Source: Desulfosporosinus acidiphilus SJ4 (GTDB lineage Bacteria > Bacillota > Desulfitobacteriia > Desulfitobacteriales > Desulfitobacteriaceae). From it: a DNA stretch of 64,000 nt. Under the pieces are notes generated by a model, which saw only the letters and a list, made by a program, of their open reading frames with translations, was not told where the DNA came from and searched no databases. The DNA lies in the NCBI RefSeq assembly GCF_000255115.2, contig NC_018068.1:4001977-4065976 (forward strand), in the 5' to 3' direction. Shown here piece by piece: positions 8,777-17,948 of the stretch (its first letter is position 1; the number at the start of each line of letters is the position of its first letter). The position numbers and the translations under genes were made by a program.

Positions 8777-9247
8777 TTAACCAACCGCTCCTTCCTGTTC
8801 CTGACTAAATGACTTATCCTTAATCAGCGGTTGCTTGGTGAGATATTTTTCATCCATCAAGATAAGCTGAATCCCTACCTTGTGAATATTATTTAACAGT
8901 ATTGGGGCCCTTAAATTAACCGTGTTCTGTGCGAAATCCTCTTTATTCATGGTTACTATTGCCCAAATATCTACATTGATATTTTGTTTTTCATCTAAGT
9001 TAGTGTTAGCGCTTCCTGCCTCGTTTGCCGCCGGATTAAGCTTCAAGGTCTCTGCACTTTTATCATCAACTTCCACACCGTAATCAGGGAATAGCAGTGC
9101 TGGTCGAATGAGGATAAATCCAATTCTTTCTTCCTCAACAGAAATCAGTCGAGCAAAGGGAACTCCTTCCTCCTCAACAAGGCGGAACCTTCTTAAGTCT
9201 TCAAAACCTGGCAAACCTTGGGCAAAATAGTAGACATTATTATTCAT
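8777..9247 (-). CDS. fliW: flagellar assembly factor FliW
   Basis: A 156-residue FliW, antagonist of CsrA and binding partner of flagellin. The segment GLPGFEDLRRFRLVEEE and the later LLFPDYGVEVDD match the family. Two departures are visible: the usual first strand before the GLPGFE segment is very short, and a polar insertion of about 20 residues (around AANEAGSANTN, 81-91) sits before the VDIWAIVTM strand. The start at 9247 follows GGAGGTCTAAGAA. It is coupled to csrA. Confidence 0.93.
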   Translation of the reverse strand: MNNNVYYFAQGLPGFEDLRRFRLVEEEGVPFARLISVEEERIGFILIRPALLFPDYGVEVDDKSAETLKLNPAANEAGSANTNLDEKQNINVDIWAIVTMNKEDFAQNTVNLRAPILLNNIHKVGIQLILMDEKYLTKQPLIKDKSFSQEQEGAVG

Positions 9248-9288
9248 TTCTTAGACCTCCACTTAAGCCTTTCCCAATAGGGAATTTA

Positions 9289-9846
9289 TTACTTACTTCC
9301 ATCGTAGATGGAGCCTACTGTATAGAACTGTATATAGGGATTCTGTTCCATATAAGCATGAGCAGACCCATATTGCAATTCTCCTTGTATAGTTCCCATA
9401 GTCGCAGAGACCGATACTCCGCCTGTCTCTACCTGACATTCAACTGGATTCTCGGTCACCGTTATCTGAATCGGCCGAATGCAGGCAATTTGAATCTTCT
9501 TTTGCTGCGGCTCATCATCTTTGGTAACTATCTTCGCCACCGATGCTTTATTACTTAGATCCCTAAATTGATCCCCTTCGGAGACAATACGGGATATCCC
9601 CTTATCACACGCCTCTTTTGCCTCTTGGTCATTCACCTGCTTTTGTGCCGCGATACCATAATACCCCAGCGATTCTCGCGCTGGGGTATTATCAATTTCC
9701 AAAGTCGCTGCCGGTTGTTGCAGGGAAATTTCCGCTGGCTTCTGTTGAATCTCCAAATCCGCATGCGTAATACTCAGGTCATAATGAAAAGGAGTAATAT
9801 CGAGCCCAATTGTTCCAAATTGTTGTTGGATTCGAAGATCAATCAT
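9289..9846 (-). CDS. DUF6470-type flagellar-cluster protein
   Basis: A 185-residue protein with the IDLRIQQQFGTIGLDITP N-terminus and alternating beta-strand/short helix pattern found in proteins encoded between flgL and fliW in Bacillus-like and clostridial flagellar clusters (DUF6470; YviE in Bacillus). No signal peptide, no membrane segment, no catalytic motif. Its role is unknown; conserved position suggests a function in hook-filament junction or FliW-CsrA-flagellin homeostasis (inference). Confidence 0.75.
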   Translation of the reverse strand: MIDLRIQQQFGTIGLDITPFHYDLSITHADLEIQQKPAEISLQQPAATLEIDNTPARESLGYYGIAAQKQVNDQEAKEACDKGISRIVSEGDQFRDLSNKASVAKIVTKDDEPQQKKIQIACIRPIQITVTENPVECQVETGGVSVSATMGTIQGELQYGSAHAYMEQNPYIQFYTVGSIYDGSK

Positions 9847-9878
9847 ATTTTGATCACCTCAGTCTCGTATTACAACTT

Positions 9879-10823
9879 TTATTTGAGAAAATCAACTAAT
9901 GACGGCGGAATAATCTTGGCCCCAACAGACAGGGCGGCCTCAAAGGTATTTTGTTGGGATTGGAAATCAGAGATAGCTCCCGCCATATCTATGTTCTGTG
10001 TGGTAGAGATGTCCGACGTTAAATTATTTTTTGAAGTATCCAGTTGGTTCGATATCGCTGTTACTCGATTCACATTAGCACCTAAGGCAGCACGAACGTT
10101 TGAAATATTATCAAGACAAGCGGAAATCTTGTCGACGGTAGCAGAGATAGAAGAAGAGTCACCGAACCTTAATTCATAGCTCAAAGTATCCAAAATGCCT
10201 GTTTGACCAGTAGTGGGAGCAGTACCACTCGATGGATCATACGCAGTACTGGAGAGCAATCCGTTGGGCGTACTGGAAGATGTCTCAAATACTCCCTTCC
10301 CATTAACTGAGATATTGACCATGGATCCATTGCCAATATCTAATTGGATCGGATTGTAAGAAGCAGAAAAGTGTGTACCTGTAGAATCAACCGGCAATTG
10401 GTCCGTCGCAGTACCATTAAAAATATATCTATCGCCAAATTTTGTATTAGCAAGAGTTCCGATCTGCTTTGTTATTTGATCTACTTCTGTGGCGATATCC
10501 TCCCGGGAAGTTGATGAGTTAGTATCATTAGCACCTTGTACAGCCAGTTCATAGGCTCGTTGAAGCATTGACTGTACGTCGGACAAGGTTGAATCCGTCG
10601 TGCCCATGAATGACGAAGCTTGGGTCACATTGGTCTGAGTTTGTGTAAGCATAGACAAACTAGTTTTGTACCCTAATACCTTGTTTGCCCCTGACGGATC
10701 ATCCGAGGGTTCTAGAATACGAAGTCCTGAAGACAGCTGATTTTGTAAAATTAATAAATTTTCTTGAGATCCATTGAGATTTTGAAGAAAATTTCTTGAC
10801 ATCATACCACTGGTTACTCGCAA
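9879..10823 (-). CDS. flgL: hook-filament junction protein FlgL
   Basis: A 314-residue hook-associated protein 3. The N-terminal flagellin-like coiled region starts RVTSGMMSRNFLQNLNGSQ and includes LSSGLRILEPSDDPSGANK; the C-terminal partner helix ends FEAALSVGAKIIPPSLVDFL. FlgL joins FlgK to the filament outside the cell and is exported by the flagellar type III system, so no signal peptide is expected. It follows flgK after 86 bases. Confidence 0.95.
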   Translation of the reverse strand: MRVTSGMMSRNFLQNLNGSQENLLILQNQLSSGLRILEPSDDPSGANKVLGYKTSLSMLTQTQTNVTQASSFMGTTDSTLSDVQSMLQRAYELAVQGANDTNSSTSREDIATEVDQITKQIGTLANTKFGDRYIFNGTATDQLPVDSTGTHFSASYNPIQLDIGNGSMVNISVNGKGVFETSSSTPNGLLSSTAYDPSSGTAPTTGQTGILDTLSYELRFGDSSSISATVDKISACLDNISNVRAALGANVNRVTAISNQLDTSKNNLTSDISTTQNIDMAGAISDFQSQQNTFEAALSVGAKIIPPSLVDFLK

Positions 10824-10909
10824 AATGCTCCCTCCTTTTAAGCGCTAGGATTTTTTATTATCCTCTGACAAGTGATTTTTTACTACTCAATTACAGAACC
10901 TTACTTATC

Positions 10910-12502
10910 TTATCTCGTTATTCCTAAGCCCGTCACAATAGTGTTAAGCATATCGTCTATGGTCGTAACCACCCTTGCAGCTGCGGTATAACTCTTTTGA
11001 TATTGGATCATATTGGTCATTTCTTCATCAATCGATACACCTGATACTGCATCTCTCTGATTCGTCAGATTAGTAACCAAAGCATCCTCTCCGTTTTTCA
11101 TTCCGGATGCTTCTTGAACTTTTACCCCAAATCCGGAAACAGCAGCATCATAATAACTCCCTAAGGAAGTTCCATAAGTAGATTGCAGGGAAGAAAGGTT
11201 AACACCACTGCTTGCGGGCATCATGGGCCACCCTGTCGCTAAATTGGCAATTTCAGAAGCGACAGTACCATCGCCTGAACCCGAAATCCCTGCTACAATA
11301 TTATTAATATTAGTGTCTGAAGAGGGGTCAACCGGGTAACTTCCACCGCTTTCCAAAGCTATGGTGCTGGCAGTAGTACCAGTACTATCAAAAAAATTAT
11401 CAGTTGGTGTCGGCGTCCCCGCCTGAGTATAAATAGCATTAACAGCCGAAACTATTCCGCTAGCTAAGCTATTATACTTTCCTACTAAAGTTGGCAGGTC
11501 AGTGTTGCGGATATCGATATCTGATTGAAGAGTACCTGTTTGTGCCCCCAGGCTAGGAGAGGTACCCGCCTGAGCATAACCGGGATCAGAAGAACCAATT
11601 AAAGACGACGTTCCATCCGGAAGATAATAAGAAGCATCCCACGTAATATTGGTGAAAGAATTCCCTCCGATGGATGGATTGTCTGTTGAAGTGTTTGTTG
11701 GCACACTTGATGAAGTCTTTAACTGATATGCCTTATCATTACTAACAAGTACTTGTGAACCACTTCCAATATCCAATTCAAAATCTGTTACCTTCGGATT
11801 AGCGCTGTCCGTTGATTCTTTCACGTTAACGGATACAATTTTAGATAAATTGTCTATAAGATTATCTCGGTTGTCCATGAGGTCATTCGGATTGTCACCC
11901 GTACTTTGTGCTTCCTGGATTTGCTGTGTGAGGGCAGCAATCTGCTTGGCATAGGTGTTAATCTGGCCCACTTGATCTTGGATGTCCGTATCAATGTTAC
12001 TTTGCTCTGTTTTGAGTTGATTATAAATAGAATGGAAAGTATCTGTCAGAGTTACAGCCGTTTCCTGAACAACGGCACGAGATCCGGAATTTTGAGGATC
12101 TGAAGAAAGATCACTCCACGCAGACCAAAAACTGTTCATATCTGAACTTAAACCCGAACCCGAACCCGAACTTGAAGCTTCATTCATAGCACTTTGAATA
12201 CTGGTCAAATTTGTTTCCCGATTTGTCCAATATTGCTGTTTTGAGGTTTCATTACGAAGCTGCAGATCCACAAACTTGTCCCGAGCACGTGTCACTGTAT
12301 CCATTGCTACACCGGAACCTAAGCTCTCCTCCCTGCCTGGGGCTTGAATTGTATAGGGGGTGGTTGCCGTTAAATTGGCAATCTGTCGCGAATATCCGGT
12401 TGTATTGGCATTAGAAACGTTATGGGCCGTAACATCTAAGGCACCTTGCTGTGCATTCAACGCTCTGCGCCCTATTTCCAAGCCGAAAAAAGTAGAAGTC
12501 AT
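10910..12502 (-). CDS. flgK: hook-associated protein FlgK
   Basis: A 530-residue HAP1. The N-terminus FGLEIGRRALNAQQGALDVT with HNVSNANTTGYSRQ is the rod/hook-protein signature, and the C-terminal domain ends with the SIDEEMTNMIQYQKSYTAAA motif shared by axial proteins. The central 250 residues are the variable Ser/Thr-rich part. It overlaps no neighbour; flgN ends 3 bases upstream, so the two genes are one transcript. Confidence 0.95.
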   Translation of the reverse strand: MTSTFFGLEIGRRALNAQQGALDVTAHNVSNANTTGYSRQIANLTATTPYTIQAPGREESLGSGVAMDTVTRARDKFVDLQLRNETSKQQYWTNRETNLTSIQSAMNEASSSGSGSGLSSDMNSFWSAWSDLSSDPQNSGSRAVVQETAVTLTDTFHSIYNQLKTEQSNIDTDIQDQVGQINTYAKQIAALTQQIQEAQSTGDNPNDLMDNRDNLIDNLSKIVSVNVKESTDSANPKVTDFELDIGSGSQVLVSNDKAYQLKTSSSVPTNTSTDNPSIGGNSFTNITWDASYYLPDGTSSLIGSSDPGYAQAGTSPSLGAQTGTLQSDIDIRNTDLPTLVGKYNSLASGIVSAVNAIYTQAGTPTPTDNFFDSTGTTASTIALESGGSYPVDPSSDTNINNIVAGISGSGDGTVASEIANLATGWPMMPASSGVNLSSLQSTYGTSLGSYYDAAVSGFGVKVQEASGMKNGEDALVTNLTNQRDAVSGVSIDEEMTNMIQYQKSYTAAARVVTTIDDMLNTIVTGLGITR

Positions 12503-12505
12503 GCG

Positions 12506-12988
12506 TTAAATCCTCCTATCCAAGAGATGCAGCACTTTGTTGGCATCCAGATCTTTGCGCTGCGGATGCGAATATACGTGACTTTCCTTATATGTGAACA
12601 AACCAACAGTAAACTCAACTATTCTCATGGCTTGCTTTAAAAGTTGGGTATTAAGACGATGAATATTTTGCAGCTCTCTTACTTCTTGTTCCAGCTCCAG
12701 GCGCACTTCCTGTAAGGCGGGAAACCAATCTGCGAGCACCGCCAGAGTGAGGTCCTTAGTCTCCTGACCTAATTCAGCGGCAATTTGTTGAGTAAACAAG
12801 AGACGGTCTTCTTCCAACCGATTAGTCAGGAGAAGAAGTCGTTCCTCCCGGGCCGTAAATTCATCAATTTTGCAAATATCATTTTCGATTAAGGCTTTTT
12901 GCTTATTCTTTTCTAAAACTTTGAGCTCTTCGAAATAGGCAACTTGCTGTTTTAAGTTTTCCTCCAAATTCTGAAGTGCTTTAGACAC
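12506..12988 (-). CDS. flgN: FlgN family flagellar export chaperone
   Basis: A 160-residue helical coiled-coil protein in the flgM-flgN-flgK-flgL order. FlgN-family chaperones deliver FlgK and FlgL to the export apparatus. The sequence is dominated by heptad-like Leu/Glu/Lys patterns and has no membrane segment. The family is weakly conserved, so position supports the call as much as sequence. Confidence 0.85.
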   Translation of the reverse strand: MSKALQNLEENLKQQVAYFEELKVLEKNKQKALIENDICKIDEFTAREERLLLLTNRLEEDRLLFTQQIAAELGQETKDLTLAVLADWFPALQEVRLELEQEVRELQNIHRLNTQLLKQAMRIVEFTVGLFTYKESHVYSHPQRKDLDANKVLHLLDRRI

Positions 12989-13015
12989 GGAATTCTCCTC
13001 CTCGCATATGCGCTC

Positions 13016-13288
13016 CTAGAAATTAGGCGGAAGTAATTTCTCCGCTATTTTTTTGGCATCCACTTTAAACTCGCCGCGTTCAATTTGCTGCGATAGCGCT
13101 TGGACGCGATCCTGCCGAATGTCGGGAGTGCCTATCGCTTTCTGCAAAAGAGTCTGAAACGCTTGAGCTTTGTCTGAAACAGCGACGTCGTCTGTTGGGT
13201 TGGTAGATCTATTGTTCGTGACCTGCTTCAAGCGATTAGCTGCTTGAACATTGCTCACTAGCGACATAAATGTTGGGTCAATCTTCAT
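13016..13288 (-). CDS. flgM: anti-sigma-28 factor FlgM
   Basis: A 90-residue protein with a disordered N-terminal half and a C-terminal helix region containing VQALSQQIERGEFKVDAKKIAEKLL, the FlgM signature that binds SigD. The start is taken as ATG at 13288, eight bases after GGAG; the GTG at 13297 lies within that ribosome site. It is the first gene of the leftward late-flagellar operon. Export of FlgM after hook completion would release SigD. Confidence 0.9.
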   Translation of the reverse strand: MKIDPTFMSLVSNVQAANRLKQVTNNRSTNPTDDVAVSDKAQAFQTLLQKAIGTPDIRQDRVQALSQQIERGEFKVDAKKIAEKLLPPNF

Positions 13289-13415
13289 TTCCTTCACTCC
13301 AAGATAGATATTCTTACTTTACTTATCGAAAACAACTGTTTAAAACTTGAGAAAAACTTTCACTGTAATCAATTTGCTGAAATTTATAAATTTGGTTCTT
13401 GCTAAATAGTGGGGC

Positions 13416-13443
13416 TAAAGTTTAGAGAGGATTTTGTCGATAT
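13416..13443 (+). promoter_or_regulatory. candidate SigD promoter of motAB
   Basis: TAAA (13416-13419), 16 bases, then GTCGATAT (13436-13443), which resembles the sigma-28 pattern TAAA-N15-GCCGATAA with 6 of 8 matches in the -10. The leader to motA would be about 170-190 bases and contains an AAAGGG...CCCTTT stem near 13516-13541; I do not recognise a known riboswitch in it. Confidence 0.4.
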
Positions 13444-13639
13444 AGATATAGGGAAAGGTTTTGTCTTTTCCTGATAGTATAAGATAAGTTTATGCGCTTA
13501 AAACATAAAAAACGCAAAGGGAGGTATGTCGCAGCCCTTTATAAAAAGCAATTAGGACGGCTCTGGTTATTCAAGCTTACCCATCACGATTAATCTTGTC
13601 TCTACATTGCTAAGTATAAAGGAGTACGTGGCAAGAAAA

Positions 13640-14455
13640 ATGGATTTATCAACTATAATTGGAGTCATCGCCGGTATTGGCGCACTAGTCATCGGATATC
13701 TTTTAGAAGGCGGTTCTCTAGGTTCCCTTTTTCAGTTTTCTGCTGCCATGATTGTTTTCGGGGGAACTGCCGGGGCGGTGCTGACAAGTTTTTCGCTTTC
13801 GGATCTTAGAAACGCGCCTTACTGGTTAAAGGTTGCTTTTACCTCCCAAACGTTTGGTACTGCTGAGGCCTATGAAGCCCTTGTGCGTTTCGCAGAGAAA
13901 GCCCGTCGCGAGGGATTGCTCAGTCTCGAACAAGAACTCTCGACCGTTGATGATCGTTTTACTCGTCAAGGACTGCAGCTTGTTATTGACGGAACTGACC
14001 CCGAGATCACTGAGGAAATCTTGGAATCTAATATTGCAGTCCTTGAGAAACGTCACAAGATTGGTATTTCCGTATTTGAGGCCGCTGGCGGATACGCACC
14101 AACTATGGGAATTATCGGAACAGTCATGGGTCTCGTCAGGGTGTTGGGGAATCTTACCGATCCTTCCTCGCTTTCCGAATCAATCGCTTCTGCTTTTATC
14201 GCAACACTCTATGGTGTTTCCTCCGCTAACCTTCTCTGGCTTCCCATTGCTACTAAGCTTAAAATGAAAGACAAAGCAGAAGTTGCCGCAATGGAAATGG
14301 TTCGAGACGGTATCCTCTCGATTCAGGCCGGCGACAATCCGTCTATTTTAAAAGAGAAATTGAAAACCCACGTCGGCTCTATGCTTCTCACTGAGGAGAA
14401 TTCTGACGAAGGTGCAGGGGCTCCGGGCCGTCCTGCAGTAAGTGAAAGCCGATGA
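13640..14455 (+). CDS. motA: flagellar stator protein MotA
   Basis: A 271-residue (from ATG 13640) stator subunit with four membrane segments: about 3-22, 33-53, 148-168 and 181-202. The cytoplasmic loop between TM2 and TM3 carries the charged residues that touch FliG. The signature GGYAPTMGIIGTVMGLVRVL opens TM3, and ASAFIATLYGVSSANLLWLP is TM4. The start is uncertain: GTG at 13628 lies only 3 bases after AAGGAG, while ATG 13640 lies 15 bases after it. Ion choice (proton or sodium, MotA or MotP type) cannot be decided by eye. It overlaps motB by 4 bases (ATGA). Confidence 0.93.
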   Translation: MDLSTIIGVIAGIGALVIGYLLEGGSLGSLFQFSAAMIVFGGTAGAVLTSFSLSDLRNAPYWLKVAFTSQTFGTAEAYEALVRFAEKARREGLLSLEQELSTVDDRFTRQGLQLVIDGTDPEITEEILESNIAVLEKRHKIGISVFEAAGGYAPTMGIIGTVMGLVRVLGNLTDPSSLSESIASAFIATLYGVSSANLLWLPIATKLKMKDKAEVAAMEMVRDGILSIQAGDNPSILKEKLKTHVGSMLLTEENSDEGAGAPGRPAVSESR

Positions 14456-15300
14456 GTAGAAAACGCCAACATGAAGCAGAAAAGGAGAACGGGGAACGTT
14501 GGCTACTTACCTATTCTGACCTCATTACGTTACTTATGATTTTCTTTGTCGTTCTCTATTCCATGAGCCAAGTTGATGCACAGAAGTTTCAGGCAGTCGC
14601 CGCGGCTTTGAATTCGGCTTTGAGCGGAGGCAGTTCCTCAAGGATACAGGTGTCAACAAACCCATCCGGGCCCAATATTGTAGCCCCCAAAACACCTCAG
14701 ATTGACGCTACCAAGCCTAGCAATTCCACAACAAAAAACAACCAAAAAACCGGACAAGGAAATACAGATGCTGACAACTTGAATATAGAAGCCATTAAAG
14801 CTAAGCTAGACAAATTTGCCTCTGATAATAACATTCAATCAACCTTAGTTACTTCTATTGAAGAACGCGGTCTTGTGATCAGAATCCAGGAGACACTGCT
14901 TTTTGAAAGCGGCTCTGCTGATATCACACCTTATGCCCGCAATATTCTTGAGAAGATCTCCACGGTTCTGGCGGCTGCCCCTAACCAAATCAGAGTTGAA
15001 GGGCATACGGATAATTTGCCAATTAACACAGCGAAATTTCCCAGCAACTGGGAGCTTTCCGTAATCCGTGCCACCAATGTCGTGCAGATCTTACAGAATG
15101 ATGGTGTTTCCCCTGAGCGCCTCTCCGCAACAGGTTATGGAGAATATCGGCCCATTGCTTCCAATGATACTGAAGCCGGGCGATCAAGAAACCGTCGGAT
15201 CGATCTAATCATACTCCGTTCCAAATATGATGTTACCGAACCCAGCGCTGGTGCTTCATCTACTTCAGCAAATTCCGCTCCGGTAACAGGAAATCCTTAG
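14452..15300 (+). CDS. motB: flagellar stator protein MotB
   Basis: A 282-residue stator subunit that anchors MotA to peptidoglycan. One membrane helix near residues 18-40 contains the ion-binding Asp in WLLTYSDLITLLMIFFVVLY (Asp23). A Ser/Asn/Thr-rich linker follows, then the OmpA-like peptidoglycan-binding domain with RVEGHTDNLPI, NWELSVIRA and RNRRID. The gene starts inside the motA stop. Its last 4 bases overlap the end of the convergent M28 peptidase gene. Confidence 0.95.
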   Translation: MSRKRQHEAEKENGERWLLTYSDLITLLMIFFVVLYSMSQVDAQKFQAVAAALNSALSGGSSSRIQVSTNPSGPNIVAPKTPQIDATKPSNSTTKNNQKTGQGNTDADNLNIEAIKAKLDKFASDNNIQSTLVTSIEERGLVIRIQETLLFESGSADITPYARNILEKISTVLAAAPNQIRVEGHTDNLPINTAKFPSNWELSVIRATNVVQILQNDGVSPERLSATGYGEYRPIASNDTEAGRSRNRRIDLIILRSKYDVTEPSAGASSTSANSAPVTGNP

Positions 15301-16340
15301 AATGCCAGAATGTGGACAGCCTCATAGATGATTTCTGAAGCCAAATGTATCTGTTCCGGTTTTAATATGGCCGGAGTATCTTCCGGTGTATGATTTTTAT
15401 CCAACCAGTCTCGTGTCATAATCGTAACCGCCGGAATACCGGCCGCAGCAAAACTTACCGAGTCGCTGTTATGTCCGGCAGTTGGAGTTATTGGGGCACT
15501 CGCCCCACATATAGCTGCTGCTTGCTGAATAGCCTTAACAGCGACATTTTCACCATTACCCCAAAGGGCAAAGTCGCCCATTACGCCATTTCCTACTGTA
15601 TCAACATTTAATACCGCTTTGATCTGATGAAGGGGAAACGGCGGATTATTGACAAACGCCTGTGACCCAACAAATCCCATTTCTTCTGCGCTCCAAAAGG
15701 CGATCACAATCGTCCGTTTTGGGATCTTTCCTTCACGAAGAATTCTCCGAATGACATCAAGGATACATCCGACGCCTGAGGCATTATCATTGGCCCCAGG
15801 ATAGAGATGCCCTTCAAATATACCCAAATGGTCATAATGGGCGGAGATAAGGATTATTTCGCTCTCCTTCTCTCCCCTCAATCCTCCCACAAGGTTAGCA
15901 CTTGGAATCCTTAAGTCACTATACCTTCCGGGTCTGAAGGTCAGCCGCCCGTTAACCTTGGTTTCGGTTACAGGGGGTATGGTAAACGCTTGCGCAAACC
16001 CTGCTTTTGGAATTCCCATGGGCTTTAACCCCAACAAGCTTAATTGTAACGTCAGATACTCTGAAGCTTTAGCTTCCCCTACCGATCCTGCTCTACGCCC
16101 TTGCATCACAGGTGCAGATAAAACAATTATATCGTCCATTGCTGTCCGCCTAAGGCTCTCTGAATTACTTTCCTTATTAATCTTAGTTTTAATCTCGGGA
16201 GGCAACTGCAGCTCTGCAGAAGGATGCCCCAACTCCGTTTTCACAAATTCCCCCATGCGAGCCGGAAAGATACTCCATGGAAATAGGACCGCCCCTAACC
16301 CCAGTAAAGTTTTTAAAAAAGTTCTGCGTGTCTGCACCAT
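15297..16340 (-). CDS. Tat-exported M28 family metallopeptidase
   Basis: A 347-residue aminopeptidase-like zinc enzyme. The start ATG 16340 follows GAAAGGAATATTT and gives the N-terminus MVQTRRTFLKTLLGLGAVLF, a twin-arginine signal peptide (RRTFLK). The di-zinc site residues are visible: HYDHLG, GANDNASGV, SAEEMGF, NVDTVGNG and a late NHTPEDT. The family removes N-terminal residues from peptides outside the membrane. It overlaps motB by 4 bases tail to tail and is divergent from the YaaR-type gene, 29 bases apart. The substrate is unknown. Tat export implies folding with metal before secretion. Confidence 0.9.
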   Translation of the reverse strand: MVQTRRTFLKTLLGLGAVLFPWSIFPARMGEFVKTELGHPSAELQLPPEIKTKINKESNSESLRRTAMDDIIVLSAPVMQGRRAGSVGEAKASEYLTLQLSLLGLKPMGIPKAGFAQAFTIPPVTETKVNGRLTFRPGRYSDLRIPSANLVGGLRGEKESEIILISAHYDHLGIFEGHLYPGANDNASGVGCILDVIRRILREGKIPKRTIVIAFWSAEEMGFVGSQAFVNNPPFPLHQIKAVLNVDTVGNGVMGDFALWGNGENVAVKAIQQAAAICGASAPITPTAGHNSDSVSFAAAGIPAVTIMTRDWLDKNHTPEDTPAILKPEQIHLASEIIYEAVHILAF

Positions 16341-16369
16341 AAATATTCCTTTCTTAAAGGAGAATGACA

Positions 16370-16807
16370 ATGTCTATTCGTATTGAAACCGCAAATCAAT
16401 CCTCCGCTCCAACTCTTGACTCACAAAGCACCTCAGAGCGCACGAGTGGTTTCAGCGGAATCTTATCCCAAACTCAAAATATCCAACGAGTTGAACTTCA
16501 AACCTTTCTTGATCGTCTTGGAGCCCAAGGCAAAAAACTGGCTCAATCCCTCTCTATTAGTGACTTAAAAGATTTTCGGGATATGGTTAAATCGTTTCTG
16601 CGTTCCACTTTCGGCCAAAGTCGAAAAATGCAGGAGGATTCCTCATGGGATTTTCATGGCCGTCCAAAGGTCATGGCACGAATCTCCAAAATCGACCATG
16701 CATTGGAGGATTTAGGAAAGCAACTTCTCGATCAACAAGCCAAACCCCTGGAAGTATTGACCAAGATTGATGAAATTCGCGGATTGATTGTTGATCTTTT
16801 TGCTTAG
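16370..16807 (+). CDS. YaaR/DUF327 family protein
   Basis: A 145-residue helical protein of the YaaR (DUF327) family. The recognisable region is SGILSQTQNIQRVELQTFLDRL and the later LIDKIDEIRGLIVDL-like end (here LTKIDEIRGLIVDLF). No signal peptide or membrane segment. The start is ATG 16370, seven bases after AAAGGAG; the ATG at 16364 is too close to that site. The family is uncharacterised and sometimes lies by flagellar or DNA-metabolism genes. Confidence 0.75.
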   Translation: MSIRIETANQSSAPTLDSQSTSERTSGFSGILSQTQNIQRVELQTFLDRLGAQGKKLAQSLSISDLKDFRDMVKSFLRSTFGQSRKMQEDSSWDFHGRPKVMARISKIDHALEDLGKQLLDQQAKPLEVLTKIDEIRGLIVDLFA

Positions 16808-16913
16808 CTTTTCGTTGTATCAGCTTTATAATTTTATTCATTACTACGTTTTTGATGTCAGAACCCTTAAATCATTTCATAATTTTCAGTTTTAGAGGAG
16901 AGGTGTCACCCTA

Positions 16914-17702
16914 TTGGCTTTAACATCTATTTCTAATACCTATGAAGACTTTATTAAAGCCTTCCATCCCAAAAGTGGACTTGACCTTAAATTTTATAAG
17001 CAAAATCAAATGCAGCGTCGAATTCTCAGCTTCATGAATTCCCACGGCTATACAACCTTCCCCGATTTCTTTAAAGCCTTAAATTCGAATCAAGTCTTAT
17101 ATGACGCCTTCTTTAAACATCTAACCATTAACGTTTCTCAATTTTTCCGAGACGCGAACCAGTGGAAAACCCTTAAAGATTCTATTATACCACAGCTTCT
17201 TCAAAGCAAAAGCCCGCTAAAACTTTGGAGTGCAGGATGTTCGAGCGGACAAGAGCCCTATTCCTTAGCAATGACATTCCTTGAATACTTCCCTAATGCC
17301 AAATTCACCGTCTTAGGGACTGACATTGACATCAATGTACTAAACCAAGCTAAAGAAGGCCTTTACAAGCAAAATGATTTTGCCAGTACTCCCCCGGAAT
17401 TTCTGCAAAAATATTTTACCCCATCTGACAAAGGGTATCAAATCAAGGAAAATGTAAAACGACTTGTCACCTTCCAACATCAGAACCTTTTAACGGATCG
17501 TTTCCAGTCAGGATTTGACTTTATTGCCTGTCGCAATGTGGTCATATATTTCACGGATGAAGCAAAAGAATTGCTTTATACAAAATTCACAGAAGCTTTA
17601 AGACCGGGAGGCATCCTTTTTACCGGCAGCACGGAACACCTCTTTGGGATGAAAAACCTTGGTCTCAAGGCTGTTTCCTCCTTTTTCTATCAAAAGCAAT
17701 AA
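16914..17702 (+). CDS. cheR: chemotaxis receptor methyltransferase CheR
   Basis: A 262-residue SAM-dependent methyltransferase that methylates Glu residues of chemoreceptors. The N-terminal helical domain spans about 1-75, then the SAM fold with LKLWSAGCSSGQEPYSLAM (about 101-119), LGTDIDINVL and FDFIACRNVVIYF. There is no C-terminal pentapeptide-binding extension. The start is TTG at 16914, ten bases after the GAGAGG site; the only nearby GTG is out of frame. The chemoreceptor at 61-62.7 kb is a possible substrate. Confidence 0.95.
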   Translation: MALTSISNTYEDFIKAFHPKSGLDLKFYKQNQMQRRILSFMNSHGYTTFPDFFKALNSNQVLYDAFFKHLTINVSQFFRDANQWKTLKDSIIPQLLQSKSPLKLWSAGCSSGQEPYSLAMTFLEYFPNAKFTVLGTDIDINVLNQAKEGLYKQNDFASTPPEFLQKYFTPSDKGYQIKENVKRLVTFQHQNLLTDRFQSGFDFIACRNVVIYFTDEAKELLYTKFTEALRPGGILFTGSTEHLFGMKNLGLKAVSSFFYQKQ

Positions 17703-17714
17703 CAAAGCAACAGT

Positions 17715-17820
17715 GAACTCGTTCAGCTAAAGCTGAACATCGGGGCTTCGGTGGGGGACTCTACCTACACCGAAGCAGAGACCGGGAACCACTCCCACTT
17801 ATAGAAGTGGGAGTCTCACG
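17715..17820 (+). mobile_element. orphan IS200/IS605-like right-end palindromes
   Basis: Three hairpins in a row follow cheR: GTTCAGCTAAAGCTGAAC (17721-17738), CTTCGGTG...CACCGAAG (17746-17775) and ACTCCCACTT-ATAG-AAGTGGGAGT (17791-17814). The arrangement, with the last CCCACTT...AAGTGGG stem near the end, resembles the right end and guide-RNA scaffold of IS200/IS605 (TnpB) elements. No tnpA or tnpB is present, so it would be a solo remnant or a non-autonomous derivative. It could instead be an unrelated structured RNA. Confidence 0.4.
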
Positions 17821-17884
17821 ATTGGATAAATTCTCCCTAGATAAATGATACCTCACAGGGGGAATAGGGATCTGATAGCACTGA

Positions 17885-17926
17885 AAAGAGGAGCTTTCTC
17901 ACATGAAATGAGAAAAGCTCCTCTTA
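17885..17926. terminator. bidirectional terminator between cheR and the 62-residue gene
   Basis: AAGAGGAGCTTTCTCA and TGAGAAAAGCTCCTCTT form a long stem with a short loop, placed between the convergent cheR and the small minus-strand gene. Confidence 0.7.
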
Positions 17927-17948
17927 ATTATGCCTAAACAAGTTACGA

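Noticed and set aside
13444-13627. c-di-GMP riboswitch in the motA leader
   Set aside because: ACGCAAAGGG resembles part of the GEMM core, but the partner segment and tetraloop receptor are missing.
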